From positions 32,268 through 96,267 of the forward strand of contig NZ_RHNN01000014.1 of assembly GCF_003946245.1 (NCBI RefSeq): a stretch of 64,000 nucleotides of DNA, read 5' to 3'. The position numbers were made by a program, and so were the translations under genes. This document shows positions 1-8,345 of the stretch, piece by piece; within the stretch, counting starts at the first letter, position 1; every line of letters starts with the position of its first letter. The notes below the pieces were generated by a model, which saw nothing but the letters and a program-made list of their open reading frames with translations, searched no databases and was not told the origin of the DNA. This stretch comes from Levilactobacillus cerevisiae (lineage in GTDB: Bacteria; Bacillota; Bacilli; Lactobacillales; Lactobacillaceae).

Positions 1-260
1 TAGACAATTTGGCCTTGAGCCGGGTCTTAGAAGATGGTGGGACCGTTATCAACTACTTGGTACCATGGGGTGTCGCTGCAGTCTTTGCGGCCAACACGCT
101 GGGCGTCTCCACGTTGGCATACCTGCCATTCTGTTTCTTCAGTCTCTTCTCACCCGTCTTCTCCATCCTCAGTGGGTTCACTGGCGTGGGGTTGAAGCGG
201 CTGCCATCCTCTGATGATGATAGTGCAACGGCTGCTAGCATGGCGGCTGATGGGCGTTAA
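1..260 (+). CDS. NhaC-type Na+/H+ antiporter, C-terminal end (5' part outside window)
   Basis: The frame is open from base 3 and stops at 260, so only about 85 C-terminal residues are present; the TTG at 9 is an internal leucine codon, not a start. The fragment reads LSRVLEDGGTVINYLVPW followed by hydrophobic stretches. This resembles the 'LSRTLED.GTV...L.PW' block that I know from the NhaC family of membrane antiporters, which exchange Na+ for H+ and help pH and sodium homeostasis. The tail ends in a short polar Ser/Asp-rich segment expected in the cytoplasm. A strong intrinsic terminator follows at 402-449. The assignment rests on a short fragment, so the exact substrate is open. Confidence 0.7.
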   Translation, partial: DNLALSRVLEDGGTVINYLVPWGVAAVFAANTLGVSTLAYLPFCFFSLFSPVFSILSGFTGVGLKRLPSSDDDSATAASMAADGR

Positions 261-401
261 AAATTAGCGCGTGTTTTACCAGTATGAATAGAATAGTCTG
301 ATAGCTGCCAATTAGGATAAATGGCACTCGTGGGTGGCCGCTGTTGTTGCGGCCGAGGAAAATTTCATCCTGATTGGGATGGGTAGACTGACTAAATAAC
401 T

Positions 402-449
402 GTAGCAGGTGTCACTGGGAACGTTGCCAGTGACACCTGCTACTTTTTT
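402..449 (+). terminator. Strong intrinsic terminator after the antiporter gene
   Basis: A perfect 17-bp stem (GTAGCAGGTGTCACTGG at 402-418 and its complement at 427-443) with an 8-nt loop is followed by TTTTTT. It closes the antiporter transcript about 140 bp after the stop codon. Confidence 0.93.
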
Positions 450-464
450 GGTGGCGGTCTATTT

Positions 465-495
465 GGGAGATGTGGGGATGGATAGGGGGGGAGGG
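465..495 (+). other. G-quadruplex-type motif
   Basis: Four G-runs (GGG, GGGG, GGGGGGG, GGG) separated by loops of 6, 7 and 1 nt match the G3+N1-7 pattern on the plus strand. It lies just after the terminator and upstream of the ABC exporter genes. Whether it folds or matters is unknown. The rest of 261-685 holds no gene; a GGCCGC/GCGGCC hairpin sits near 337-355. Confidence 0.45.
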
Positions 496-613
496 TTAGT
501 TGTTTGGGCCCACCTGGCTACGCAACACTAGAAAAGAAGCTCAATTAAAAAACCATTAGAAAAAAGCTAATAATTTTTTCATTTTTTTTACGACATGCTA
601 ATTTTGTTCTAAG

Positions 614-657
614 GATAAGGGTGGTTTGGTCATTCACTAAAGATACTAAACCTTATC
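614..657 (+). promoter_or_regulatory. Inverted repeat upstream of the ABC exporter operon
   Basis: GATAAGG at 614-620 and CCTTATC at 651-657 form an inverted repeat whose inner bases (GGTTTGG / CTAAACC) partly extend the pairing. It ends about 28 bp before the permease start codon, a position suited to an operator or leader hairpin. No regulator gene is adjacent, so its role is inferred only. Confidence 0.35.
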
Positions 658-685
658 TGCCTTTTCCCTAAAGGAGTAAAAAATC

Positions 686-1423
686 ATGAAAAAAATTCGC
701 GCTTTGATGAAATTTGACTTGGAAGACCTATTAGATAATCGCCTGGCATTCGTCTACGCCGTGATTTTCCCATTGCTTTTTTTCGCAATGTCCAATTGGA
801 AAAATATCATGGCCCAACAGACGTATGGCACTGGGAAATTGATTATTTTGTTAACACCATATTTGGCATACGTCGTCTTGTCAAATGCACTGAACAGTGT
901 GGTCTTGATGGTCTTCAGTCGGCGAGAAATGGGCTTTTTGAAGATGTATTACTTTATCGTAGAACGACGTAGCTACCTGATGTTGGCGCCTGAGATTTTG
1001 TATTACTTTATCAGCCTGATCGAATGTCTTGGCTTTACCTTATTGGCAATGGTGGTTTTTCATAATCTATCGCTGCTGCTTTTGTTGGAAGTCTTACTCA
1101 TTATTTCCATCATCTATTTTCCAACTTGCGGGATTCTCAGTATCCTATACCTCTTACCAATCAGACAGGCTTCGATGACGGCCTTGTCCGGCGGCGTCCT
1201 GTTGCTATCAGTTTTGACCTATAGCTATACGGCAGCCTTTATGCCACTGCGGGCGTTAACGATGCTGAATCCCACGATCTTGACGAGTAATGTGATTGAA
1301 AATATTTTAGAGCCAACCTTGTTCGGCTGGGGATTGGTCGTCGGTATTGGGGCGGTTGATTGCGTGATTGGCTACCTGTGCATGGCGCATATGCCGATTA
1401 TGTCTAAGAGCCAACGGGTTTAG
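686..1423 (+). CDS. ABC-2-type transporter permease
   Basis: A 245-residue integral membrane protein with about six hydrophobic segments (first at about 22-38, last at about 215-233) and few polar loops. The size, a charged N-terminal stretch before the first segment, and the ABC ATPase gene that follows 7-13 bp downstream identify it as the membrane subunit of an ABC-2-type exporter. Such pairs export drugs, peptides or lipids, or provide immunity to peptides; nothing here fixes the substrate. The start ATG has the site AAAGGAG 8 bp upstream. No bacteriocin gene is visible nearby. Confidence 0.8.
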   Translation: MKKIRALMKFDLEDLLDNRLAFVYAVIFPLLFFAMSNWKNIMAQQTYGTGKLIILLTPYLAYVVLSNALNSVVLMVFSRREMGFLKMYYFIVERRSYLMLAPEILYYFISLIECLGFTLLAMVVFHNLSLLLLLEVLLIISIIYFPTCGILSILYLLPIRQASMTALSGGVLLLSVLTYSYTAAFMPLRALTMLNPTILTSNVIENILEPTLFGWGLVVGIGAVDCVIGYLCMAHMPIMSKSQRV

Positions 1424-1436
1424 GGGGTGAATGTCA

Positions 1437-2132
1437 ATGCTTAAAGTTGATCATGTTAGCTTCACCTATGCGGCAAAGAAAGTGGTTTATAAAGATCTTA
1501 GTTTTTCAACGGTTGATGGTCGGCCGAATTGTATTATTGGCAAAAATGGTGTCGGCAAGTCAACGATTTTTGACATGATTGCGGGATTGATCAAGCCCCA
1601 GAGTGGGACGATTGTGCCCATGCTGCCAGCTGCCGAGATCGTTTACCAAATGCAGAGTGTCCCGATGCTCATGTCAGTCACGGGTCAGAATATTCTGAGT
1701 ATGTTCCGGGACCTGAATCCCGGAACGCAGCGTACGGATGCCTTTTTAGCGACGATTTACCAGGAAAACATCATTCCGCTTCTGGATGAAAAATTCCGCG
1801 ACATGTCGGGCGGTGAAAAGCGATTGCTGATTATTTACGCGATGTGTACGCTGAAACGGTCATTGTATTTGTTTGACGAACCCACCAGTGGCTTGGATCC
1901 TGCTAGCGCCCGGAAAATTTTGAAATTGTTGCGGGACCTTTCCGTCCACAGCCAGGTGATCTTTACGGGGCATAACTTGTTTGAACTGCAAGATATTTCC
2001 TGTCATGTCATTTTCATTGCTAATCAGCAATGCATTTTCCAAGGAAATTACGAAGAGCTGATGGCCCACTATTCGGAGGATGATCCCGTTCAAGCATTTA
2101 TTGATGCCTTGAATCAAGGTCGCATTGATTAG
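1437..2132 (+). CDS. ABC transporter ATP-binding protein
   Basis: The ATPase partner of the preceding permease. Visible are Walker A GKNGVGKST at about residue 36, the signature MSGGEKR at about 123, Walker B LYLFDEPTSGLD at about 143 and the switch histidine in FTGHN. At 231 residues it is a normal single-domain ABC ATPase of the exporter type. Two in-frame ATGs exist (1431 and 1437). The AGGGGG site at 1422-1427 is only 3 bp from the first but 9 bp from the second, so I prefer 1437. Transcription probably runs from upstream of 686 and ends at the hairpin at 2172-2222. Confidence 0.9.
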   Translation: MLKVDHVSFTYAAKKVVYKDLSFSTVDGRPNCIIGKNGVGKSTIFDMIAGLIKPQSGTIVPMLPAAEIVYQMQSVPMLMSVTGQNILSMFRDLNPGTQRTDAFLATIYQENIIPLLDEKFRDMSGGEKRLLIIYAMCTLKRSLYLFDEPTSGLDPASARKILKLLRDLSVHSQVIFTGHNLFELQDISCHVIFIANQQCIFQGNYEELMAHYSEDDPVQAFIDALNQGRID

Positions 2133-2171
2133 GTTGATTTTGGCTAGTATTTGACGTTCGATCACAACAAA

Positions 2172-2222
2172 AGGCAGACAGCATCGTCGGAATTTTCCTC
2201 GCGATACTGCCTGTCTTTTTGC
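2172..2222 (+). terminator. Intrinsic terminator after the ABC exporter operon
   Basis: An imperfect stem (CAGACAGCATCG pairing with CGATACTGCCTG around an A/T-rich loop) is followed by TTTTT. It separates the exporter operon from the convergent regulator gene. Confidence 0.65.
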
Positions 2223-2258
2223 CATCTAATTTGGCACCCACGCCCAATAGCAGAATCC

Positions 2259-2924
2259 CTAAACCTCCGCCGGCACCGCCACGGGTATCGTGTACAGGTA
2301 GGTTGCCACCAAAGTATTGATGGTGACTTCCCGTTGGGTGGGCAACTGCAGGTATAGCAAATGGAGCTCATCATCACGCGCGGTAATGGTGAGCGGAACA
2401 TCTAGTGGCAGCTGCAAGTGATCCAGGTAGGCGACTAAATTAGCCGTTTCCAGGTAGCCACTGAGCGTCACGGTCGCGTTTACGGGCACGTCGCTCAGTC
2501 GGGTGACCTGTTGATCATCCAGTAGCCGGTCGGGGGCTAGCGTGCCGCCAAAGGGACTGCGTTGGGGATGATCCAGGTAGTCTGCCAGCGCGGCCGCTGT
2601 GGTGGGCGTTAACGTGTCCGCCATTTGCCAGGCCTGTTCTGGAATCTGGTCACGGGGAATCCGGAGCTGTTGGTCTAAAAAGACCTCGCACAACCGGTAA
2701 GTTGTGAGCAACTGACAGGCGACTTGCTTACCCCGTTCAGTCAGCGTCACCCCCGTATAGCGCCGCCGATTCACCAGACCCTGCGTCTGTTGCTGGCGTG
2801 TGGTCTCAGTGACCGTCGCCGGTGTGACGTTGGCAAAGTGGATAATTTGCTTATTGCTGACGCGTGGCCGGGCAAAGCTACACTCCGCAATGATTTTTAA
2901 ATAAGTATTTTGATGATTCGACAT
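2259..2924 (-). CDS. mntR: DtxR/MntR-family metal-dependent repressor
   Basis: A 221-residue protein. Residues 1-60 form a winged helix (KQIIHFANVTPATVTETTRQ, then GLVNRRRYTGVTLTERG), the middle part is the helical dimerisation and metal-binding region, and about 150-221 looks like the SH3/FeoA-like domain (VTLSGYLETANLVAYLD). This layout is the DtxR/IdeR/ScaR form, which represses manganese or iron uptake genes when metal is bound. It sits head-to-head with mntH, and both upstream regions share a near-identical motif, supporting autoregulation and control of mntH. Start: the ATG at 2924 has CGGGGAG 8 bp upstream; a longer frame starting at 2951 lacks a good site. The gene symbol is by function and context. 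Confidence 0.82.
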   Translation of the reverse strand: MSNHQNTYLKIIAECSFARPRVSNKQIIHFANVTPATVTETTRQQQTQGLVNRRRYTGVTLTERGKQVACQLLTTYRLCEVFLDQQLRIPRDQIPEQAWQMADTLTPTTAAALADYLDHPQRSPFGGTLAPDRLLDDQQVTRLSDVPVNATVTLSGYLETANLVAYLDHLQLPLDVPLTITARDDELHLLYLQLPTQREVTINTLVATYLYTIPVAVPAEV

Positions 2925-2955
2925 CCAATCAACTCCCCGAGAAAAGTGCAAAATA

Positions 2956-2972
2956 GTTAAGTGCCCCTAAAA
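2956..2972. promoter_or_regulatory. Putative MntR operator upstream of mntR
   Basis: GTTAAGTGCCCCTAAAA lies about 32 bp upstream of the mntR start. It is nearly the same as GTTAAGTCTCCCTAAAA at 3235-3251 before mntH and fits a dyad of the type TTAaGtnnCCTAA. Sharing of this word by the two divergent promoters, with little else in common, suggests that it is the binding site of the regulator. The assignment to MntR is inference. Confidence 0.55.
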
Positions 2973-3234
2973 AATTTATTTTACAAGTTAAATTTTAACG
3001 GTATCTGCGACAACTTGCAAACTTTTCTAATGATTTACGTTTTTACTGATGAAATCATAAGAACAGAATTAATTGATATGCCCGATTCAAGGCGTTTTAA
3101 GGTGAAAAGTTTCGAGTACCAAAAAAACTTTTCTATCATTTTCACTTAATCGGTTCACCAAATTTAGTGGTGAAGTTACGGGAATGAAACCGCTTTAGTT
3201 GCACAAAATAATTTTAATTAATTCACATTTTAAA

Positions 3235-3285
3235 GTTAAGTCTCCCTAAAATTGTGTTTGATTTAAGCAAACATTAGGGTACAAT
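3235..3285 (+). promoter_or_regulatory. mntH promoter with overlapping putative MntR operator
   Basis: -35 TTGATT (3258-3263), a 16-bp spacer and -10 TACAAT (3280-3285) lie about 33 bp upstream of the first mntH. The operator-like word GTTAAGTCTCCCTAAAA ends just before the -35, and a second half-site TTAGGG (3274-3279) abuts the -10. An inner repeat TGTTTG/CAAACA lies across the spacer. A repressor bound here would block RNA polymerase. The remaining 2973-3234 is A/T-rich and holds no convincing gene; GTTAAATTTTAAC near 2987 is a further short palindrome. Confidence 0.62.
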
Positions 3286-3318
3286 GGGCCTTGTAGGAAA
3301 CAGAAGGGGGTCTTGATT

Positions 3319-4911
3319 TTGAGTGATACACCAAAGAAGCACAAGCTCATTGAATATGCCAATGGGCGATCACTTGAAGAGATTAACGGTACGGTTAAAG
3401 TACCGAAGGGGAAAGGGTTCTGGAAAACATTATTCATGTATTCCGGGCCTGGTGCGTTAGTTGCGGTCGGTTACATGGATCCAGGTAACTGGTCAACGTC
3501 CATCACTGGTGGGCAAAATTTCCAATACTTATTGATGTCGATTATCTTGATTTCAAGTTTGATTGCGATGTTGCTCCAATACATGGCCGCTAAACTTGGT
3601 ATCGTGAGCCAAATGGACTTAGCCCAGGCGATTCGTGCCCGGACCAGTAAGTCACTAGGCATCGTGCTGTGGATCATGACGGAGTTTGCCATCATGGCCA
3701 CAGATATTGCGGAAGTTATCGGGGCAGCGATTGCGCTATATCTGTTGTTTCATATTCCATTAGTCATCGCCGTGTTCATTACGGTCTTAGATGTCCTGCT
3801 ATTATTGCTGTTGACCAAGATTGGCTTCCGTAAAATTGAGGCCATCGTGGTGTGCTTGATTTTAGTAATTCTGGTTGTCTTCGCTTACGAAGTTGCGCTG
3901 TCTAACCCTGATTGGGGCGGTGTCTTTGGCGGCTTGGTTCCTAGCATGAAGACGGTTGCGTCAACGCCACATATTGGTGGTCAAACGCCAATCAGCGGGG
4001 CCCTAGGGATTATCGGAGCGACGGTTATGCCCCATAACCTATACTTGCACTCAGCTATTTCGCAAACGCGGGAAATTGATCACAAGGATGAAGAAGACGT
4101 TGCCCGGACGGTTAAATTTACCAGCTGGGATTCCAACATCCAATTGACCTTAGCGTTCTTCGTTAACGCTTTGTTGTTGATCATGGGGGTTGCCGTCTTC
4201 AAGAGTGGGTCTGTCAAGGATCCATCGTTCTTTGGGTTGTTCCAAGCGCTGTCTGATACGAGCACCATGAGTAATGGTGTGTTGGCTGGCGTTGCCCGGA
4301 CCGGGGTCTTATCTACCTTGTTCGCGGTCGCTCTGTTAGCTTCTGGGCAAAACTCCACGATTACCGGGACTTTAACGGGTCAGGTTATCATGGAAGGGTT
4401 TGTTCACATGCGGATGCCACTGTGGCTCCGACGCTTAGTTACCCGGTTGATTTCGGTCATCCCAGTCTTGATTTGTGTCATGCTGACTAGCGGCAAGAGT
4501 GCCCTGGCCGAACATGAAGCGCTCAATGATCTGATGAACAACTCGCAAGTCTTTCTGGCGTTTGCCTTGCCATTCTCGATGCTACCGTTGTTAATGATGA
4601 CGGATAGCGCGGTAGAAATGGGGAAACGTTTCAAAAACTCCATGTGGATCAAGGTGCTGGGCTGGATTTCAGTTCTCGCGTTGACCTACCTAAACCTGAT
4701 CAACATGCCTGCCTCCATTCAAGGCTTCTATGGTAGCGCCATTACGGCAAGCCAAACATCAATGGCTAATATGATTGCTTACGTTTTGGATGCAGCAATC
4801 TTGATTCTGTTAGTTTGGACGGTCGTTGAACTTCATAAAGGAAGCAAGCGATTGGTCGCATCCCTTGCAGCTGAAAAGGCTAGCAACGATGCAGAAAATG
4901 GGGAGGCCTAG
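3319..4911 (+). CDS. mntH: Nramp-family Mn2+ transporter MntH (copy 1)
   Basis: A 530-residue membrane protein of the Nramp family: proton-coupled import of Mn2+ (also Fe2+, Cd2+). The metal-site motifs are present: DPGN at 54-57 in the first membrane helix and MPHN at 237-240 in the sixth. About eleven to twelve hydrophobic segments follow one another. The N-terminal tail of about 35 residues ([19 protein letters not shown]) is long and is conserved in copy 2. Start: TTG at 3319 lies 9 bp after GAAGGGGG; the TTG at 3313 is too close. The stop is 3 bp before the usp gene, so the two are co-transcribed. A MntR-like operator lies upstream. Confidence 0.93.
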   Translation: MSDTPKKHKLIEYANGRSLEEINGTVKVPKGKGFWKTLFMYSGPGALVAVGYMDPGNWSTSITGGQNFQYLLMSIILISSLIAMLLQYMAAKLGIVSQMDLAQAIRARTSKSLGIVLWIMTEFAIMATDIAEVIGAAIALYLLFHIPLVIAVFITVLDVLLLLLLTKIGFRKIEAIVVCLILVILVVFAYEVALSNPDWGGVFGGLVPSMKTVASTPHIGGQTPISGALGIIGATVMPHNLYLHSAISQTREIDHKDEEDVARTVKFTSWDSNIQLTLAFFVNALLLIMGVAVFKSGSVKDPSFFGLFQALSDTSTMSNGVLAGVARTGVLSTLFAVALLASGQNSTITGTLTGQVIMEGFVHMRMPLWLRRLVTRLISVIPVLICVMLTSGKSALAEHEALNDLMNNSQVFLAFALPFSMLPLLMMTDSAVEMGKRFKNSMWIKVLGWISVLALTYLNLINMPASIQGFYGSAITASQTSMANMIAYVLDAAILILLVWTVVELHKGSKRLVASLAAEKASNDAENGEA

Positions 4912-4914
4912 CAT

Positions 4915-5346
4915 ATGGCAACGACGTTTAAACGCATTTTAGTAGGGGTCGATGACTCCGCCGACGCTTTGCTCGCGTTTGACTATGCGATTCACCAAGC
5001 TAAACGGGACAGCGCAGAATTAATTATCGTTTCGGTGCTGGAACACGATGATCTTAATGTGTACCAGGCACTGGACAGTGACTACATCCACGGGGAGCGG
5101 GATGAGTTACGGCAACACGTACAATCGTATCAAAAGCAAGCCCAAGACGCCGGTGTCGCTGACGTTAAGCTGGTCATTGCTGAGGGTGAACCAGGGGAAA
5201 CCATCGTGCGCGACGTGATTCCGCACGTGGAACCAGATTTGTTGGTCATCGGGTCGATTGCCAAGAAGGGTGTCAGCCGCTACTTCGGTAGCCAAGCGGC
5301 CTACATGGCAAAGTACGCACCAATCTCCGTCATGGTCGTCCGGTAA
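4915..5346 (+). CDS. Universal stress protein, UspA family (copy 1)
   Basis: A 143-residue single-domain Usp protein. It has the N-terminal strand ILVGVDDSADA with the ATP-contact aspartate and the C-terminal nucleotide-binding motif GSIAKKGVSRYFGSQA of the G-x2-G-x9-G(S) type, ending in VMVVR. Members of this family bind ATP and help survival under stress. It directly follows mntH 1, and the pair recurs at 5894-7898, so the protein may work with or modulate the transporter (inference). Confidence 0.92.
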   Translation: MATTFKRILVGVDDSADALLAFDYAIHQAKRDSAELIIVSVLEHDDLNVYQALDSDYIHGERDELRQHVQSYQKQAQDAGVADVKLVIAEGEPGETIVRDVIPHVEPDLLVIGSIAKKGVSRYFGSQAAYMAKYAPISVMVVR

Positions 5347-5369
5347 CGGGGTAATTTGGTCGTTGCCAG

Positions 5370-5551
5370 GGCCTCCGGGATGGTGAAAATGGGACCGGAT
5401 CGCTGTGGGCGGACGTCCGGAGCCAGAAAGCGGTCTCCAGACTTACTTTGAGCCTCAAGTGCGAGTCTCAAAGATACCAATTCCCTAAGCGGCAAGAACC
5501 GCCACTAAGGGAATTCCCACGGCGTGGCCCATTTTCACCATCCCTGCGGCC
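5370..5551 (+). repeat. Family 1 structured intergenic repeat, copy A (forward)
   Basis: A closing helix pairs the left arm GGGATGGTGAAAATGGG with CCCATTTTCACCATCCC on the right, extended by GGCC ends. Inside, CGCTGTGGG pairs with CCCACGGCG and encloses three hairpins: GTCCGGAGCC/GGTCTCCAGAC, CTTTGAGCCTC/GAGTCTCAAAG and AATTCCC..GCGG/CCGC..GGGAATT. The element starts 23 bp after the usp stop codon. It is the reference copy for the family: forward means the CGCTGTGGG arm comes first. No open reading frame explains it. Confidence 0.85.
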
Positions 5552-5743
5552 TACACGGGTTTAACCCGTTGCATTGTCGTGAACTTTAGTTGATTATCAG
5601 GAACAACCGCTAGCGTAAGGCTTATTCAGACCATAGGCTTTACGGGTAAGCGTCGTTATTTAGCAGATTCACTAATAATTGCGTTTGTGGCGTAGTTCAA
5701 AAGCAATGAATGATAGTAAAGTCATGCAAACTAAGTCGTTAGA

Positions 5744-5772
5744 CCGCTAAACCGTGGCCTGGCGGCTTTTTT
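5744..5772 (+). terminator. Possible weak terminator between the two mntH-usp pairs
   Basis: CCGCTA (5744-5749) pairs with TGGCGG (5760-5765) using one G-U pair, followed by CTTTTTT. The stem is short, so this is tentative. The rest of 5552-5893 shows no gene and no obvious copy of the mntH 1 operator. Confidence 0.4.
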
Positions 5773-5893
5773 GATTCCTTAAACTTAACTGGCGAGTCCC
5801 GAAAGTTAACGAGTAAGCTTTTAAGTGGCTCGGTCGCTGGGGGTTGCCGTACACTAGCCTTGGTCAGAAAGTTTGGCTGGGAGGAGTGAGAGC

Positions 5894-7456
5894 ATGCCTG
5901 AAGAAAAGAAGCACAAGCTGATTGAATATGCGAACGGCCGCTCACTAGAAGAAATTAATGGGACGGTTAAAGTGCCTAAAGATATGGGTTTCTGGCGGAC
6001 GCTGTTTGCGTATTCTGGACCTGGTGCGCTGATTGCTGTGGGGTACATGGATCCCGGGAACTGGTCAACGTCCATTACCGGTGGTCAAAACTTCCAGTAC
6101 CTGTTAATGTCTGTCATCTTGATGTCAAGTTTGATTGCGATGTTGCTCCAATACATGGCCGCTAAACTTGGCATCGTGAGTCAGATGGATTTGGCCCAAG
6201 CCATTCGGGCGCGGACCAGTAAGTCGTTGGGCATTGTCCTGTGGCTGTTAACGGAACTCGCCATCATGGCGACTGATATTGCGGAAGTTATCGGGGCCGC
6301 GATTGCCCTGTATCTGCTGTTCCACATTCCGTTGATCATTGCCGTCTTCATTACGGTCTTTGATGTTTTGCTCTTATTGTTGTTGACGAAGGTCGGCTTC
6401 CGGAAAATTGAAGCGATTGTCGTTTGCCTGATTATGGTGATTCTCTTCGTCTTCGTTTACCAAGTCGCACTGTCTAACCCTGATTGGGGTGGCGTCTTCA
6501 AGGGCCTGATTCCGACGGCGCAAACCTTTTCCACCAGCAAGTCCGTTGCCGGTATGACGCCATTGAACGGTGCCCTTGGGATTATCGGGGCGACCGTGAT
6601 GCCTCATAACCTGTATTTACACTCTGCAATTTCACAAACGCGGGCGATTGACCACAACGATGAGGAAGACGTGGCCCGGACGGTTAAGTTTGCTGGGTTG
6701 GATTCCAACATCCAACTGACCTTTGCCTTCTTCGTCAACGCCTTACTGTTGATCATGGGGGTCGCCGTCTTCAAGACGGGTGCCGTCAAGGATCCTTCGT
6801 TCTTCGGTTTGTTCCACGCGCTGTCAGATACCACGACCATGAGCAATGGCGTGCTGAGCAGTGTCGCCCGGACCGGTGTTTTATCCACGTTGTTTGCGGT
6901 AGCGTTACTGGCTTCGGGGCAAAACTCCACGATTACCGGGACCTTAACGGGTCAGGTAATCATGGAAGGTTTCGTCCACATGCGGATGCCACTCTGGTTA
7001 CGGCGGTTAGTAACCCGGTTGATTTCCGTGATTCCAGTGCTTATCTGCGTCATGCTCACCAGTGGCAAGAGTGCCATCGCGGAACACGAAGCGCTCAACG
7101 ATTTGATGAATAACTCACAAGTCTTTCTGGCGTTCGCGTTGCCATTTTCCATGCTGCCGCTGTTGATGATGACGGATAGCAAATTGGAAATGGGCGAGCG
7201 TTTCAAGAACTCCTGGTGGTTGAAGATTCTCGGGTGGTTCTCCGTGATTGCGTTAACCGCGCTCAACATGGAAGGCATGCCGGGACAGGTTCAAGCGTTC
7301 TTCGGGTCCAACGTGACCGGTGCAAAATTGGCACTGGCCAACGGTATTGCCTACGCGTTGATTGCGGTGGTTCTGGCCTTGTTGGCATGGACGATTGTTG
7401 AATTGCACAAGGGTAACAAGCGCTTGGCCGCGGAATTAGCAGCCAAAGGAAAGTAG
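5894..7456 (+). CDS. mntH: Nramp-family Mn2+ transporter MntH (copy 2)
   Basis: A 520-residue paralogue of the transporter at 3319-4911, very similar along its whole length. It includes the N-terminal [19 protein letters not shown], the DPGN motif of helix 1 and MPHN of helix 6, so it should also carry Mn2+ with protons. The last 60 residues and a loop near residue 210 ([13 protein letters not shown] against MKTVASTPHIGG) differ most. Start: ATG at 5894 is preceded by GGGAGGA 8 bp upstream. The next gene starts 10 bp after the stop. The shared operator of copy 1 is not seen upstream, so copy 2 may answer to a different signal. Confidence 0.93.
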   Translation: MPEEKKHKLIEYANGRSLEEINGTVKVPKDMGFWRTLFAYSGPGALIAVGYMDPGNWSTSITGGQNFQYLLMSVILMSSLIAMLLQYMAAKLGIVSQMDLAQAIRARTSKSLGIVLWLLTELAIMATDIAEVIGAAIALYLLFHIPLIIAVFITVFDVLLLLLLTKVGFRKIEAIVVCLIMVILFVFVYQVALSNPDWGGVFKGLIPTAQTFSTSKSVAGMTPLNGALGIIGATVMPHNLYLHSAISQTRAIDHNDEEDVARTVKFAGLDSNIQLTFAFFVNALLLIMGVAVFKTGAVKDPSFFGLFHALSDTTTMSNGVLSSVARTGVLSTLFAVALLASGQNSTITGTLTGQVIMEGFVHMRMPLWLRRLVTRLISVIPVLICVMLTSGKSAIAEHEALNDLMNNSQVFLAFALPFSMLPLLMMTDSKLEMGERFKNSWWLKILGWFSVIALTALNMEGMPGQVQAFFGSNVTGAKLALANGIAYALIAVVLALLAWTIVELHKGNKRLAAELAAKGK

Positions 7457-7466
7457 GGGATGCAGC

Positions 7467-7898
7467 ATGCCAACCACATTTAAACGAATTTTAGTGGGTG
7501 TCGATGACTCGGCGGATGCGTTACTGGCGTTTGATTACGCCATCCATCAAGCAAAACGGGATGGCGCGGAGCTGGTGATTGCGTCGGTCTTGGAAAATGA
7601 AACCATGAACGTCTACCAGGCGTTGGACACGGACTTTGTCCACGGCCAATACGATGCGCTGAAGCAACACGTCTGCGAGTACCAACGCCAGGCGGAGGCA
7701 GCGGGAGTCGCCAACGTCCGCATCACGGTAGCCGAGGGTGAACCCGGCGAAACGATTGTGAAACAGGTCATCCCCCGCATCAAGCCAGACATTCTAATCG
7801 TCGGCTCGATCGCGAAAAAGGGCGTCAGCCGCCACTTTGGTAGCCAAGCGGCCTACATGGCAAAGTACGCACCGATTTCGGTGATGGTGGTAAGATAG
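7467..7898 (+). CDS. Universal stress protein, UspA family (copy 2)
   Basis: A 143-residue Usp protein closely similar to that at 4915-5346: same length, same ILVGVDDSADALLAFDYAI start and the same GSIAKKGVSRHFGSQA nucleotide motif. It follows mntH 2 by 10 bp and completes the duplicated transporter-Usp pair. Some stretches are identical at the DNA level to copy 1, such as the 35 bp encoding the QAAYMAKYA region, while flanking codons differ at third positions. That pattern suggests occasional gene conversion. Confidence 0.92.
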   Translation: MPTTFKRILVGVDDSADALLAFDYAIHQAKRDGAELVIASVLENETMNVYQALDTDFVHGQYDALKQHVCEYQRQAEAAGVANVRITVAEGEPGETIVKQVIPRIKPDILIVGSIAKKGVSRHFGSQAAYMAKYAPISVMVVR

Positions 7899-7906
7899 AG
7901 TAGAGT

Positions 7907-8013
7907 GCAAGAGCGGGCGATTAGCTGGCGAGCATTAACGTCATTAAGGCAATGACCCCGGGTTTGGGTCGTTGTCTTAATGGGGTTAAGCGGAACCCGC
8001 TGCCCGCTCTTGC
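7907..8013 (+). repeat. Family 2 structured repeat, copy a
   Basis: The outer helix GCAAGAGCGGGC (7907-7918) pairs perfectly with GCCCGCTCTTGC (8002-8013). Inside lies GCTGG-CGAGCATTAA, a hairpin ATTAAGGCAATGACCC/GGGTCGTTGTCTTAAT, then TTAAGCGGA. CACGTTTCGGCAATA follows the element. The fixed words GAGCATTA and TAAGCGGA recur in the copies at 18877 and 32123 while the helices change. No T-run follows, so it is not a simple terminator. Confidence 0.78.
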
Positions 8014-8042
8014 ACGTTTCGGCAATAGAAAATGAAAGGAAA

Positions 8043-8126
8043 CGTCATTAAGGCAATGACCCCGGGTTTGGGGGTCGTTGTCTTAATGGGGTTAAGCGGA
8101 ACTGGCTGCCTCTGGTTCACACGTTT
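8043..8126 (+). repeat. Family 2 structured repeat, copy b (5' part missing)
   Basis: This is a direct repeat of the inner hairpin of copy a (GTCATTAAGGCAATGACCCC region), followed by GGTTAAGCGGAA, an altered outer arm and CACGTTTCGGCAACA. The left outer arm with GAGCATTA is absent, so it is a partial duplication in tandem with copy a. Confidence 0.65.
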
Positions 8127-8143
8127 CGGCAACAGAGAATGAA

Positions 8144-8213
8144 AGCCGAGTGACCCTGGGCTTGGGGCGTTTGCTTAGCGGGGTTAAGCGGAACCCGCTG
8201 CCCGCTGTTGCAC
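8144..8213 (+). repeat. Family 2 structured repeat, copy c (partial)
   Basis: A third tandem partial copy with a diverged inner hairpin, the fixed word GGTTAAGCGGAACC and the arm CGCTGCCCGCTGTTGCAC, whose partner would be the left arm of copy a. The three copies a-c lie one after another behind usp copy 2. Confidence 0.55.
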
Positions 8214-8345
8214 GAACTGAAAATGAATTCAAAAAAATGGGCAACCCAAACACAGCGGATGCCCATTTTCCTGTCGTTGCAATTCCAGTAGAATGCCTTA
8301 TGATAAAAGTAGGAAGAAATTTGGCATCGGATGAAATCAGTGTCA

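Noticed and set aside
2961..3149. Open frame of 62 codons between mntR and mntH
   Set aside because: No ribosome binding site, A/T-rich chance frame, overlaps the operator word and the promoter region.
7907..8213. CRISPR-like array
   Set aside because: The three tandem units are 70-110 bp structured copies with different insides, not short identical repeats with unique spacers.
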